Part shown: positions 39,525 through 49,362 of the stretch, piece after piece | Layout of the letters: each line of letters opens with the position of its first letter | Numbering within the stretch: the first letter of the stretch is position 1 | NCBI GenBank assembly: GCA_024235995.1 | Contig: JACKLI010000001.1 | Span: 1,364,001 to 1,428,000, forward strand | Reading direction: 5' to 3' | Length of the DNA stretch: 64,000 bases | DNA from: Burkholderiaceae bacterium | GTDB taxonomy: Bacteria; Pseudomonadota; Gammaproteobacteria; Burkholderiales; Burkholderiaceae_C | The notes under the pieces: model-generated | The model's input: only the letters and a program-made list of their open reading frames with translations | The model's database searches: none | What the model was told of the DNA's origin: nothing | Made by a program: the position numbers and the translations under genes

Positions 39525-40001
39525 GTGCTTGATCTCGGCATCTCCAAAATGGCCCTGATCGGCGCCGTGGCGCTGATCGTCATCGGCCCCGAGAAACTGC
39601 CGCGCGTGGCCCGCACCGTGGGCATGCTGCTGGGCAAGGCGCAGCGCTACGTGGCCGACGTCAAGGCGGAGGTCAACCAGGCCATGGACCTGGACGAGTT
39701 GCGCAAGATGAAGGAGACGGTGGAGTCGGCCGGGCGCGACGTCGAGAAGGGCATCCACGAGACCACGGCCAGCTTCGAGCGCGACTGGAACGAGGCCACC
39801 GCCGGCCTGAGCCACCCCGACGACCCGCTGCCCGACGGCGGCTGGACGCCGCCGCCCGAATACCGCCGCCCCGACAAGAACTGGCGCCTCAAGCGCGGCG
39901 CTATCCCGCAGTGGTACAAGGCACGCCATGGCGTGCGCCGCCAGGTGCAGTCGGGCGCGGCGCGGGTGGCGCGCTTTCGTCCCAAGAAATCCAATCGCTG
40001 A
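39525..40001 (+). CDS. tatB: Sec-independent translocase subunit TatB
   Basis: TatB forms the signal-peptide receptor with TatC. The 158-residue protein begins MLDLGISKMALIGAVALIVIGPEKLPRVARTVG, with the conserved GPEKLP hinge at residues 21-26, then a charged amphipathic region and a basic C-terminus. It starts with GTG, 26 bases after tatA, with AGGCG upstream. Confidence 0.95.
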   Translation: MLDLGISKMALIGAVALIVIGPEKLPRVARTVGMLLGKAQRYVADVKAEVNQAMDLDELRKMKETVESAGRDVEKGIHETTASFERDWNEATAGLSHPDDPLPDGGWTPPPEYRRPDKNWRLKRGAIPQWYKARHGVRRQVQSGAARVARFRPKKSNR

Positions 40002-40057
40002 GCTTTTCGCGCGGTGCCTAGGCCCGGGCGTCGCCAGCTCCTGCCCTCGGGCCCTGC

Positions 40058-40858
40058 ATGACCGACTCGACCCCCAAACCCGAACCCGAAGACGAACTCG
40101 CCGGTACCGAGCAGCCCTTCGTCGCCCACCTGATGGAGCTGCGCGACCGGCTGATCAAGTCCATCGTGGCGATCGGCATCGTGGCCGTCGCGCTGGCCAT
40201 CTACCCGGGCCCCGGCCATCTGTACGACCTGCTGGCCGCGCCGCTGATCGCCCACCTGCCGCACGGCGCCACGCTGATCGCCACCTCGGTGATCTCGCCC
40301 TTCATGGTGCCGCTGAAGATCCTGCTGATGGCAGCCTTCATGATCGCGCTGCCGGTGGTGCTCTACCAGGTCTGGGCCTTCGTCGCGCCGGGGCTGTACT
40401 CGCACGAGCGGCGCATGGTGCTGCCGCTGGTGGTCTCCAGCACGCTGCTGTTCTTCGCCGGGGTGGCGTTCTGCTACTTCCTGGTGTTCGGCCGCGTGTT
40501 CGCCTTCATCCAGAGCTTCGCGCCCAAGAGCATCACAGCGGCGCCGGACATCGAGGCCTACCTGAGCTTCGTGCTGACCATGTTCCTGGCCTTCGGCCTG
40601 GCTTTCGAGGTGCCGATCGCCGTGGTGGTGCTGGCGCGCCTGGGCGTGGTCAGCGTGGAGCAGCTCAAGCACTTCCGCGGCTACTTCATCGTGCTGGCCT
40701 TCGTGGTGGCGGCCATCGTCACGCCGCCGGACGTGGTGTCGCAGCTGTCGCTGGCCATTCCCATGTGCCTGCTGTACGAGCTGGGCATCTGGGCGGCGCG
40801 CGTGTTCATCAAGAACACCGCGCAGCCCGACGAAGAGGCCGAAGCCAAGGAAGCCTGA
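40058..40858 (+). CDS. tatC: Sec-independent translocase subunit TatC
   Basis: This 266-residue, six-helix integral-membrane subunit binds the twin-arginine motif. Family signatures are FVAHLMELRDRLIKS near residue 25, SPFMVPLKI near 82, YQVWAFVAPGLYSHERR near 108 and FGLAFEVPI near 182. It converges with the DegS-like gene with a single base between stops. Confidence 0.96.
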   Translation: MTDSTPKPEPEDELAGTEQPFVAHLMELRDRLIKSIVAIGIVAVALAIYPGPGHLYDLLAAPLIAHLPHGATLIATSVISPFMVPLKILLMAAFMIALPVVLYQVWAFVAPGLYSHERRMVLPLVVSSTLLFFAGVAFCYFLVFGRVFAFIQSFAPKSITAAPDIEAYLSFVLTMFLAFGLAFEVPIAVVVLARLGVVSVEQLKHFRGYFIVLAFVVAAIVTPPDVVSQLSLAIPMCLLYELGIWAARVFIKNTAQPDEEAEAKEA

Positions 40859-40859
40859 A

Positions 40860-42014
<1,155 letters not shown>

Positions 42015-42106
42015 GCCCGCCATTGTGGGGCATGGCCGGGGGGCGCCACGCGGCTGGGCGCCATGCCCGACAATGCCCGCATCGCCCGTGCCGCGCCCGC
42101 CTTGAC

Positions 42107-42868
42107 ATGACCGTTTCCCGCTCGCAATTGCTCACCGCCCTGAACGCCGAACTGCAGCCCGAGCGTTTCAGGGACTACGGCCCCAACGGGCTGCAGGTGG
42201 AAGGGCGCCTGGAGATCGGCAAGCTGGTCAGCGGCGTCACCGCCAGCCGCGCGCTGATCGACGCCGCCATCGCGGCGGATGCCGATGCCATCCTGGTGCA
42301 CCACGGCCTGTTCTGGCGCGGGCAGGACGGCACCGTCACCGGCTGGATGAAGCAGCGCCTGCAGCGCCTGCTGGCGCACGATATCAACCTGCTGGCCTAC
42401 CACCTGCCGCTGGACGCGCACCCCACACTGGGCAACAACGCGCAACTGGGCGCGCGCCTGGGCCTGCAGGCCACGGGGCGCTTTGGCGAGCAGGAGCTGG
42501 GCTTCATCGGCCGGCCGGCCGACGGCGTGCCGCTGGCCGACGCGGCGGCCCTGGCCCGTCGCCTGGAAAAAGCATTGAATCGGCCTGTTGTCCAGGTGGG
42601 ACAAGCGCCATCAGCTATTGAAACAATAGCTTGGTGCAGCGGCGGCGCGCAGGGTTACTTCGAGGCCGCCATCGCCGCCGGCGCGCAGGCCTTCATCACC
42701 GGCGAGATATCCGAGCCCCAGGCGCACCTGGCGCGCGAGTGCGGCGTGCTGTTCTACGCCTGCGGCCACCACGCCACCGAGCGCTACGGCGCGCCCGCGC
42801 TGGGCGCTCACGTGGCGGCGCAGCTGGGCATCGCCCACCAGTTCATCGACATCGACAACCCCGCCTGA
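42107..42868 (+). CDS. Nif3-like dinuclear metal-binding protein
   Basis: This 253-residue NIF3/YbgI (GTP cyclohydrolase I type 2-like) protein forms hexameric rings with two metals per subunit. The metal motifs are VHHGLFW near residue 64, YHLPLDAHPTLGNN near residue 97 and GHHATERYG near residue 224. Its cellular function is not settled. Within the gene (42603-42634) is a stretch matching the dispersed repeat, here part of the reading frame (QAPSAIETIAW). It is divergent from the protease gene. Confidence 0.92.
   Translation: MTVSRSQLLTALNAELQPERFRDYGPNGLQVEGRLEIGKLVSGVTASRALIDAAIAADADAILVHHGLFWRGQDGTVTGWMKQRLQRLLAHDINLLAYHLPLDAHPTLGNNAQLGARLGLQATGRFGEQELGFIGRPADGVPLADAAALARRLEKALNRPVVQVGQAPSAIETIAWCSGGAQGYFEAAIAAGAQAFITGEISEPQAHLARECGVLFYACGHHATERYGAPALGAHVAAQLGIAHQFIDIDNPA
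42603..42634 (-). repeat. Repeat-like inverted sequence inside the Nif3 gene
   Basis: A perfect inverted repeat AGCTATTG-AAA-CAATAGCT (42613-42631) is preceded by CAAGCGCCATC, the reverse of the element's GATGGCGCTTG. It keeps the reading frame open and encodes conserved-looking residues, so it may have been domesticated, or it may resemble the repeat by chance. Confidence 0.4.
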
Positions 42869-42883
42869 CGGCGTGCTCCCGGC

Positions 42884-43948
42884 ATGTCCTACGCCCGTAC
42901 CTCCACGCCATCCCGACCCGGCCACGCCAAGCCCATCGCCATCACCCTGGGCGACGCGGCCGGCATCGGCCCCGAGATCATCGCCAAGGCCTTTCGCGAC
43001 GCGCCCGAGCTGCTGGCCGGCTGCTTCGTGGTCGGCGACGTGGCGCTGATGCGCCGCGCCGCCGCCTGGGTGCAGGCCGGCGGCGTCAGCCTGCCGGTGG
43101 CCCGCATCGACGAGCCGCGGCAGGCCCTGCAGGCCCCGCCGCGCTGCGTGCCGGTGCTGCAGCCGGGGCCGCCCGCGGCCGTGCCCGAGCCCGGCCGCAT
43201 CAGCGCCGCGGCCGGCCGGCTGGCGGGCGACTGCGTGGCGTGGGCGGCGCGCGCCGCGCTGCGCGGCGAGGTGGGCGCCATGGTGACGGCGCCCCTGCAC
43301 AAGGAGGCGCTGGCGGCCGCGGGCGAGCCGTACGCGCGCTACCCCGGCCACACCGAGCTGCTGCAGGCGCTGGCGGCCGAGCACGCGGGCGTGCCGGTGT
43401 CGGCCATGCCGGTGCGCATGATGCTGGCCAACGACGAGCTGCGCACCGTGCTGGTGAGCATCCACGTGTCGCTGCGCGAGGCGATCGCGCGGGTAACCGA
43501 AGGCAACGTCCTGCAGACCCTGCGCATTGCGCACCAATCCGTTGGCACCGCGCTACAGCGGGCGCCGCGCATCGCGGTGGCCGGCCTGAACCCGCATGCC
43601 GGCGAGGGCGGGCTGTTCGGGCGCGAGGAGATCGAGGCCATCGCGCCGGCCATCGCCCGCGCGCGCGCCGAGGGCATCGACGCGCAAGGCCCCTTCGCGC
43701 CCGACACGGTGTTCATGCGCGCGCGCGGCCTGGCCGAGTTCGACCTGGTGCTGGCCATGTACCACGACCAGGGTCTGATCCCGGTGAAATACCTGGGCGT
43801 GGAGCGCGGCGTCAACGTCACGCTGGGCCTGCCGCTGGTGCGCACCAGCCCCGACCACGGCACGGCCTTCGATCTGGCTGGCAGCGGCCGCGCCGACGCC
43901 GGCAGCCTGCTCGCGGCGGTGCGCGTGGCGCGCCAGCTTGCCGAATGA
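42884..43948 (+). CDS. pdxA: 4-hydroxythreonine-4-phosphate dehydrogenase
   Basis: PdxA oxidises 4-phosphohydroxythreonine in pyridoxal phosphate synthesis. The 354-residue protein has ITLGDAAGIGPEIIAKAF near residue 20, VTAPLHKEAL near 130, the zinc histidine in YPGHTELLQAL near 150, GLNPHAGEGGLFG near 232 and MYHDQGLIPVKYLG near 290. It is 15 bases downstream of the Nif3 gene and ends convergently with mscL. Confidence 0.94.
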   Translation: MSYARTSTPSRPGHAKPIAITLGDAAGIGPEIIAKAFRDAPELLAGCFVVGDVALMRRAAAWVQAGGVSLPVARIDEPRQALQAPPRCVPVLQPGPPAAVPEPGRISAAAGRLAGDCVAWAARAALRGEVGAMVTAPLHKEALAAAGEPYARYPGHTELLQALAAEHAGVPVSAMPVRMMLANDELRTVLVSIHVSLREAIARVTEGNVLQTLRIAHQSVGTALQRAPRIAVAGLNPHAGEGGLFGREEIEAIAPAIARARAEGIDAQGPFAPDTVFMRARGLAEFDLVLAMYHDQGLIPVKYLGVERGVNVTLGLPLVRTSPDHGTAFDLAGSGRADAGSLLAAVRVARQLAE

Positions 43949-43978
43949 AAAACGCCCGCCGCGCGGAGCGGACGGGCG
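43949..43978 (-). terminator. Terminator of mscL
   Basis: On the minus strand a GC-rich stem (CGCCCG then CGGGCG, with inner pairing) ends in TTTTT. It lies just past the mscL stop and directly abuts the end of pdxA, suiting a convergent gene pair. A short repeat-like AGCTATGAATA (43984-43994) sits between it and mscL. Confidence 0.65.
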
Positions 43979-44004
43979 TCAGAAGCTATGAATAAAGGAG
44001 CGTC

Positions 44005-44418
44005 TCAACGCTTCAGGCTGTCGCGAATCTCGCGCAGCAGCTGAATGTCCTCCGGCGGCGCCGCGGGCGCGGGGGCCGGCTCTTCCTTCTTCAGGCGGTT
44101 GATCTGCCTGACCATCATGAAGATGATGAAGGCCAGCAGGATGAAGTTGACCAGGATGGTGATGAAGTTGCCGTAAGCGAACACCGCGCCGGCCTTCTTG
44201 GCCTCGGCCAGGCTCAGGCCGGCCGCTTGCCCCGCCAGCGGGATGTAGTAGCTGGAAAAGTCCAGCCCGCCAAAAATCTTGCTGACAATCGGCATGATCA
44301 GGTCGCCGACGATCGAGTCGACGATCTTGCCGAATGCGCCGCCGATGATCACACCGACCGCCAGGTCGATGGCGTTGCCCTTGACGGCGAATTCCCGAAA
44401 TTCCTGCATCATGCCCAT
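44005..44418 (-). CDS. mscL: Large-conductance mechanosensitive channel
   Basis: MscL opens under membrane tension to protect the cell from osmotic downshock. The 137-residue protein has FREFAVKGNAIDLAVGVIIGGAFGKIVDSIV as first helix (pore glycines present) and a second helix NFITILVNFILLAFIIFMMV. A charged C-terminal bundle (PPEDIQLLREIRDSL) ends it. The ribosome site CAGGAGG is strong. The start is MGMMQEF. Confidence 0.96.
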   Translation of the reverse strand: MGMMQEFREFAVKGNAIDLAVGVIIGGAFGKIVDSIVGDLIMPIVSKIFGGLDFSSYYIPLAGQAAGLSLAEAKKAGAVFAYGNFITILVNFILLAFIIFMMVRQINRLKKEEPAPAPAAPPEDIQLLREIRDSLKR

Positions 44419-44542
44419 GGTGGAAACCTCCTGAGTTGTTGAACGGACGGCCAGTATTGCGCGCCGTCAGGGAATGTCAATCCGGGTGGTGCGGCCCGAC
44501 GCGCGCAGCCGCCGCGCTGTGCGGGGCCCCGATGCGCTCCGC

Positions 44543-44548
44543 TACAAT
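44543..44548 (+). promoter_or_regulatory. Probable -10 box of petABC
   Basis: TACAAT, 52 bases before the petA ATG, is in the only AT-containing part of the gap between mscL and petA. No good -35 box is seen 16-18 bases upstream. The leader that follows contains an AAAAAAA tract. Confidence 0.4.
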
Positions 44549-44600
44549 CCTTGGTTGATTCGCATAAAAAAACACATCCCTGCCGTTTCAGAGGACCGCC

Positions 44601-45227
44601 ATGAGTGACGCACCACCCAGCAACTTCACCCCTGCACCCATGGACAGCAGCAAGCGCACTTGGCTGCTCGCGTCCGGCGCCGCCGGCGCCGTCGGTGCGG
44701 TGGCGCTGGCTACCCCTTTCGTCGAGAGCTTTTCGCCGTCCGAGCGCGCCAAGGCCGCCGGCGCCCCGGTCGAGGTGGACATCTCCGCCCTGCAGCCCGG
44801 CGAGCGCATGATCGTCGAGTGGCGCGGCCAGCCGGTGTGGGTGTTCAAGCGCACGCCCGAGATGCTGGCCACGCTCAAGACCACCGACAGCGAGGTGGCC
44901 GACCCCCTGTCCAAGCGCACCGACTTTCCCACGCCCGAGTGGGCGCAAAACGAGGACCGCGCGCGCGAGAGCCACAAGGACATTCTGGTGGTGGTGGGCA
45001 TCTGCACGCACCTGGGCTGCTCGCCGGTCGAGAAGTTCAAGGCCGGGCCCCAGCCCTCGCTGCCCGACAACTGGGTGGGCGGCTTCTTCTGCCCCTGCCA
45101 CGGCTCGACCTTCGATTTCTCGGCGCGCGTGTTCAAGAACAAACCGGCGCCGTCCAACCTGGTGGTGCCGCCGTACACGTACCTGTCGGACACCAAGCTG
45201 CTGATCGGCGAAGACAAGAAAGCATAA
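44601..45227 (+). CDS. petA: Cytochrome bc1 complex, Rieske iron-sulfur subunit
   Basis: This 208-residue subunit carries electrons from quinol to cytochrome c1. A membrane anchor with a Tat-type start (SSKRTWLLASGAAGAVGAVALA, near residues 16-37) is followed by the 2Fe-2S ligands CTHLGC near residue 135 and CPCHGS near residue 164. It is the first gene of petABC and has a GAGGA ribosome site. Confidence 0.96.
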   Translation: MSDAPPSNFTPAPMDSSKRTWLLASGAAGAVGAVALATPFVESFSPSERAKAAGAPVEVDISALQPGERMIVEWRGQPVWVFKRTPEMLATLKTTDSEVADPLSKRTDFPTPEWAQNEDRARESHKDILVVVGICTHLGCSPVEKFKAGPQPSLPDNWVGGFFCPCHGSTFDFSARVFKNKPAPSNLVVPPYTYLSDTKLLIGEDKKA

Positions 45228-45236
45228 GAGGCGGTC

Positions 45237-46682
45237 ATGGCTGAATTCAAGGAAATCTCTCCCAACGCATCCGCCGGTGCCAAGCTGCACAACTGGCTGG
45301 ACAACCGCTTCCCGACGCTGTTTGCGGAATACCGCAAGCACATGAGCGAGTACTTCGCGCCCAAGAACTTCAACTTCTGGTACTTCTTCGGCTCGCTGGC
45401 GCTGCTGGTGCTGGTGATCCAGGTGGTCACCGGCATCTTCCTGGTGATGCACTACAAGCCCGACGCGGCCAAGGCCTTCGAGTCGGTCGAGTACATCATG
45501 CGCGACGTGCCGGGCGGCTGGTTCATCCGCTACATGCACTCCACGGGCGCCTCGGCCTTCTTCATCGTGGTGTACCTGCACATGTACCGCGGCCTGATCT
45601 ACGGCAGCTACCGCAAGCCGCGCGAGCTGGTGTGGATCTTCGGCTGCGCCATCTTCCTGTGCCTGATGGCCGAGGCCTTCATGGGTTACCTGCTGCCCTG
45701 GGGCCAGATGTCCTACTGGGGCGCGCAGGTGATCGTCAACCTGTTCTCGGCCATTCCGTTCATCGGGCCCGATTTGTCGCTGCTCATTCGCGGCGACTAC
45801 GTGGTGGGCGACGCCACGCTCAACCGCTTCTTCAGCTTCCACGTCATCGCCGTGCCGCTGGTGCTGATCGGCCTGGTGGTGGCGCACCTGCTGGCGCTGC
45901 ACGACGTGGGCTCCAACAACCCCGACGGCATCGAGATCAAGGCCGGTCCCAAGGGCAACCGCTGGTCGCCCACCGCGCCGGCCGACGGCATTCCGTTCCA
46001 CCCCTACTACAGCGTGCACGACATCGTGGGCGTGGGCGGTTTCCTGATGATCTTCTTCGCCGTGCTGTTCTTCGCGCCGGAGATGGGCGGCTACTTCCTG
46101 GAGTACAACAACTTCATTCCGGCCGACCCGCTGGTCACGCCCGCGCACATCGCGCCGGTGTGGTACTTCACGCCCTTCTACTCGATGCTGCGCGCCACCA
46201 CCGACACCATGGTCAACGTGCTGTGCCTGATCATCGCGCTGGCCACCGTGCTGGCCTGGCTCAAGGGCCGCGGCTCGACCAAGTCCAAGATCATCCTGAC
46301 CGTGGCGGCGATCGTCGGCGTGGCCCTGCTCAAGACCTTCGATCCCAAGTTCTGGGGCGTGATCATCATGGGCGGCGCGGTCATCATCCTGTTCTTCCTG
46401 CCCTGGCTGGACCGCAGCCCCGCGCGCTCGATCCGCTACCGGCCGGACTGGCACAAGACCGTGTACGTGGTCTTCATCATCTGGTTTGTCGTGCTGATGA
46501 TCCTGGGCATCATGGCGCCAGGTCCGATCTTCTCGCAGCCGTCGCTGGAATGGCTGACCAATGAGCGCGTGGCGCTGGTGGGCACCCTGGTGTATTTCGG
46601 CTTCTTTCTGCTGATGCCGTGGTGGAGCCAGCTGGGCACGCCCAAGCCGGTGCCCGATCGCGTCACCTTCAAGCCCCATTGA
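45237..46682 (+). CDS. petB: Cytochrome bc1 complex, cytochrome b
   Basis: This 481-residue cytochrome b has eight or nine membrane helices. Haem-binding histidines lie in IRYMHSTGASAFFIVVYLHMYR near residues 98-119 and FFSFHVIAVPLVLIGLVVAHLLALHD near residues 200-225. The quinol-oxidation loop reads PVWY in the place of the widely conserved PEWY (46155-46166). It is 9 bases downstream of petA. Confidence 0.96.
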   Translation: MAEFKEISPNASAGAKLHNWLDNRFPTLFAEYRKHMSEYFAPKNFNFWYFFGSLALLVLVIQVVTGIFLVMHYKPDAAKAFESVEYIMRDVPGGWFIRYMHSTGASAFFIVVYLHMYRGLIYGSYRKPRELVWIFGCAIFLCLMAEAFMGYLLPWGQMSYWGAQVIVNLFSAIPFIGPDLSLLIRGDYVVGDATLNRFFSFHVIAVPLVLIGLVVAHLLALHDVGSNNPDGIEIKAGPKGNRWSPTAPADGIPFHPYYSVHDIVGVGGFLMIFFAVLFFAPEMGGYFLEYNNFIPADPLVTPAHIAPVWYFTPFYSMLRATTDTMVNVLCLIIALATVLAWLKGRGSTKSKIILTVAAIVGVALLKTFDPKFWGVIIMGGAVIILFFLPWLDRSPARSIRYRPDWHKTVYVVFIIWFVVLMILGIMAPGPIFSQPSLEWLTNERVALVGTLVYFGFFLLMPWWSQLGTPKPVPDRVTFKPH

Positions 46683-46704
46683 TGCCGGCCGGAGTACAAC
46701 AACC

Positions 46705-47472
46705 ATGACCATGTGGAAAAAGATCATCCTCGGGCTGACCCTGGCGCTGGGCATTGGCGCCGTGGCGCAGGCGTCCACCGGCGGCATTGCCTGGGACAAG
46801 GCGCCCGGCAAGCTGGACGACACGGCCTCGCTGCAGCGCGGCGCCAAGATTTTCGTCAACTACTGCCTGAGCTGCCACTCGGCGGCCTTCATGCGCTTCA
46901 ACCGCCTGCAGGACATCGGCCTGACCGACCAGGAGATCAAGGACAACCTGCTGTTCACCAGCGACAAGGTCGGTGCCATGATGAAGGCCGCCATCGACCC
47001 CAATGAAGCCAAGGCCTGGTTCGGCGCCAACCCGCCCGACCTGACCCTGGTCGCGCGTTCGCGCTCGGGCGCGGGCGGCACCGGCGCCGACTACATCTAC
47101 ACGCTGTTCCGGACCTACTACCGCGACGACTCGCGCCCCACGGGCTGGAACAACCTGGCCTTCCCCAACATCGGCATGCCGCATCCGCTGTGGCAGCTGC
47201 AGGGCGAGCGCAAGCCGATCTACCATACGAGCGAGTCGCACGGCCAGGAGGTGCACACCTTCAGCGGCCGCTGGGAGCAGGTCACGCCCGGAACCCTGAC
47301 GCCGCTGCAGTACGACCAGGCCGTGGGCGACCTGGTCAACTTCCTCAAGTGGATGAGCGAGCCGGCCCAGACCAAGCGCGTGCAGATCGGGGTGTGGGTG
47401 CTGCTGTTCCTGGCCTTGTTCACCCTGATCGCGTGGCGCCTGAATGCGGCGTACTGGAAAGACGTCACGTAA
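46705..47472 (+). CDS. petC: Cytochrome bc1 complex, cytochrome c1
   Basis: This 255-residue protein has a signal peptide (KKIILGLTLALGIGAVAQA), haem c site CLSCH near residue 54 and the axial methionine probably in FPNIGMPHPLW near residue 157. A C-terminal membrane anchor (VLLFLALFTLIAWRLNAAYW) is present. It accepts electrons from PetA for soluble cytochrome c. A terminator follows it. Confidence 0.95.
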   Translation: MTMWKKIILGLTLALGIGAVAQASTGGIAWDKAPGKLDDTASLQRGAKIFVNYCLSCHSAAFMRFNRLQDIGLTDQEIKDNLLFTSDKVGAMMKAAIDPNEAKAWFGANPPDLTLVARSRSGAGGTGADYIYTLFRTYYRDDSRPTGWNNLAFPNIGMPHPLWQLQGERKPIYHTSESHGQEVHTFSGRWEQVTPGTLTPLQYDQAVGDLVNFLKWMSEPAQTKRVQIGVWVLLFLALFTLIAWRLNAAYWKDVT

Positions 47473-47485
47473 CACGCATCGATCA

Positions 47486-47513
47486 TCCGGGCGCTCGCGC
47501 GTCCGGGCTTTTT
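47486..47513 (+). terminator. Rho-independent terminator after petC
   Basis: An eight-base stem (CCGGGCGC / GCGTCCGG, one G-U pair, loop TCGC) is followed by GG, C and a run of five T residues. It separates petABC from sspA. Confidence 0.8.
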
Positions 47514-47580
47514 CTTCGGAGTGGGGTTCGCCTGGGTGATGGCGGGCTTCCACTCCTTCGGTTTTAAGGAGTTGACCCCC

Positions 47581-48192
47581 ATGATGGTGCTGTATTCAGG
47601 AACGACCTGCCCGTTCTCGCATCGCTGCCGCTTCGTTCTGTTCGAGAAGGGCATGGACTTCGAGATCCGTGACGTCGATCTCTACAACAAGCCCGAGGAC
47701 ATCAGCGTGATGAACCCCTACGGGCAGGTGCCGATCCTGGTCGAGCGCGACCTGATCCTGTACGAGTCGAACATCATCAACGAGTACATCGACGAGCGCT
47801 TTCCGCACCCGCAGCTGATGCCGGGCGACCCGGTGGACCGCGCGCGCGTGCGCCTGTTTTTGCTCAACTTCGAGAAGGAGCTGTTCTCGCACGTCAGCGT
47901 GCTCGAGAACCGCGCCGCGCGCAGCAACGAGAAGGCGCTGGAGAAGGCGCGCGGCAACATCCGCGACCGGCTCACGCAGATGGCCCCGGTGTTCCTGAAG
48001 AACAAGTTCATCCTGGGCGACAACTTCTCCATGCTCGACGTGGCCCTGGCGCCGCTGCTGTGGCGCCTGGACTACTACGGGATCGACCTGTCCAAGAACG
48101 CCGCGCCCCTGCTCAAGTACGCCGAGCGCATCTTCTCGCGCCCGGCCTACATCGAGGCGCTCACGCCGTCCGAGAAGGTGATGCGCAAGTAA
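47581..48192 (+). CDS. sspA: Stringent starvation protein A homologue
   Basis: This 203-residue glutathione-S-transferase-fold protein binds RNA polymerase in E. coli and alters transcription under starvation. The start MMVLYSGTTCPFSHRCRFVLFEKGMDFEI is characteristic, followed by NPYGQVPILVERD and YESNIINEYIDERFPHPQLMP. It lies downstream of petABC and upstream of sspB, the conserved order. Confidence 0.93.
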   Translation: MMVLYSGTTCPFSHRCRFVLFEKGMDFEIRDVDLYNKPEDISVMNPYGQVPILVERDLILYESNIINEYIDERFPHPQLMPGDPVDRARVRLFLLNFEKELFSHVSVLENRAARSNEKALEKARGNIRDRLTQMAPVFLKNKFILGDNFSMLDVALAPLLWRLDYYGIDLSKNAAPLLKYAERIFSRPAYIEALTPSEKVMRK

Positions 48193-48224
48193 CGGCACTG
48201 GGGCCCCCGGCCCCGGCAACGACG

Positions 48225-48716
48225 ATGAACGCCCTGGAATCCGCCTCCACCCGCCCGTATCTCATCCGCGCGCTGTACGAGTGGTGCGCCGACAACGCGC
48301 TCACGCCCTACGTCGCGGTGTTTGCCGACGACAGCGTCCAGGTGCCGCGCGAGTACGTGCAAAACGGCGAGATCGTGCTGAACGTCAGCACCGACGCCAC
48401 CAGCGGCCTGAAGATCGGCAACGAGTTCATCGAGTTCCGCGCCCGCTTCGGCGGCGTGCCGCGCGAGATCATTGTGCCCATCGACCGCGTCATGGCCATC
48501 TACGCCCGCGAAAACGGCCAGGGCATGGCTTTTCCCCTGCAGGCGCGCCCGCCCGCCGGCGCGGCCCGGCCCGAGGCGAAGCCCGCGGCTTCCGTCAGCA
48601 CGCTCGGCGTGGTCGACGCCGGCGTTTCGTCGACGGCGGCCGACGACGACACCGAGCCGCCCGGCCCCGCCTCGCCCGATCCGCGCAAGCGGCCGGCGCT
48701 CAAGCGCATCAAGTAG
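48225..48716 (+). CDS. sspB: ClpXP adaptor protein SspB
   Basis: SspB delivers ssrA-tagged proteins to the ClpXP protease. The 163-residue protein has the substrate-binding domain (RPYLIRALYEWCADNALTPYVAVFAD, then VLNVSTDATSGLKIGNEFIEFRARFGG, then VPIDRVMAIYARENGQGMAF). A flexible linker leads to a basic tail (KRPALKRIK) that should dock on ClpX. Confidence 0.95.
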   Translation: MNALESASTRPYLIRALYEWCADNALTPYVAVFADDSVQVPREYVQNGEIVLNVSTDATSGLKIGNEFIEFRARFGGVPREIIVPIDRVMAIYARENGQGMAFPLQARPPAGAARPEAKPAASVSTLGVVDAGVSSTAADDDTEPPGPASPDPRKRPALKRIK

Positions 48717-48747
48717 GCACCGGGTCTGGACGCCCGGCGCCGTCCTC

Positions 48748-48753
48748 TAGAAT
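48748..48753 (+). promoter_or_regulatory. Probable -10 box of the tRNA-Thr gene
   Basis: TAGAAT lies 12 bases before the first base of the tRNA, giving a leader of about five bases. The -35 region is weak. Confidence 0.4.
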
Positions 48754-48764
48754 CGCCCCGGTTT

Positions 48765-48840
48765 GCCGCCTTAGCTCAGTTGGTAGAGCAACCGCCTTGT
48801 AAGCGGTAGGTCGTCAGTTCGAATCCGACAGGCGGCACCA
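48765..48840 (+). tRNA. tRNA-Thr (anticodon TGT)
   Basis: This 76-base cloverleaf has acceptor stem GCCGCCT / AGGCGGC, D-arm with AGCTCAGTTGGTAGAGC, and anticodon arm CCGCC-TTGTAAG-CGG with TGT in the loop, reading ACA/ACG threonine codons. The T-arm contains TTCGAATC, the discriminator is A, and CCA is encoded. It starts 48 bases after sspB and is followed by a T-rich tract. Confidence 0.97.
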
Positions 48841-48855
48841 TTTTCTTTTGATCCT

Positions 48856-49179
48856 CTAACGCCCAGCCGGGTCCTGATGCACCCGGATGCGGATCTCGCG
48901 CCCCGGATGGCCGGCCGCCTCCAGGGCGGCGCGCAGGGCGGGCAGCAACTGCCGGATCTTGGCCGCGGCGGCCGAATGCGGCACCAGCAGGCACCATTCG
49001 TCGTCGTCGATCGGCCCGGCCAGCACCGCGCGGCGCAGGGCGGCGGGCAGCAGCGGGCGGATGGTGTCGAGCCGGGCGGCGGAGGCCGCCAGGCGCGCGC
49101 GCAAGGGTTGCAGGGCCGGGGCGGCGTCCAGGGCCTGCCCCACCGAGGCACTGCGATGGGACTTGGGGGGCATGGGCAT
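48856..49179 (-). CDS. DciA-like protein (DUF721)
   Basis: This 107-residue DUF721 protein includes ALQPLRARLAASAARLDTIRPLLPAALRRAVLAGPIDDDEWCLLVPHSAAAAKIRQLLPALRAAL. That matches the DUF721 domain of DciA, the loader/regulator of the replicative helicase in most bacteria outside the E. coli group. It is shorter than many homologues. The start is uncertain (49179 or 49173) with no clear ribosome site. It is divergent from secA, a known neighbourhood for this family. Confidence 0.75.
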   Translation of the reverse strand: MPMPPKSHRSASVGQALDAAPALQPLRARLAASAARLDTIRPLLPAALRRAVLAGPIDDDEWCLLVPHSAAAAKIRQLLPALRAALEAAGHPGREIRIRVHQDPAGR

Positions 49180-49323
49180 GATCGAGGTTCGGCGCCCGGG
49201 CAGGCGGTCGCCGGTGAGTAGAATGGGGAGTTTGTCGCGACGATGGCCGGATGGCACCGCCCGATGTTGTACACGGCGGTTTCGCCCCAATCTTCGCACC
49301 ATCTTGAACTCACTGGGACCGCT

Positions 49324-49362
49324 GGTCGCCACTGCCCGGGCGCTGCGCGCGCGGCGGCGACC
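49324..49362 (+). promoter_or_regulatory. Stem-loop in the secA leader
   Basis: Arms GGTCGCC (49324-49330) and GGCGACC (49356-49362) enclose a very GC-rich loop that can itself fold (GCCCGGGC). The stem ends eight bases before the secA ATG. The eight bases between are the palindrome GCTTAAGC, with no Shine-Dalgarno-like sequence. Confidence 0.4.

Noticed and set aside
44005..48716. Novel energy or stress cluster from mscL to sspB
   Set aside because: petABC-sspA-sspB is a standard betaproteobacterial order and mscL is an ordinary divergent neighbour.
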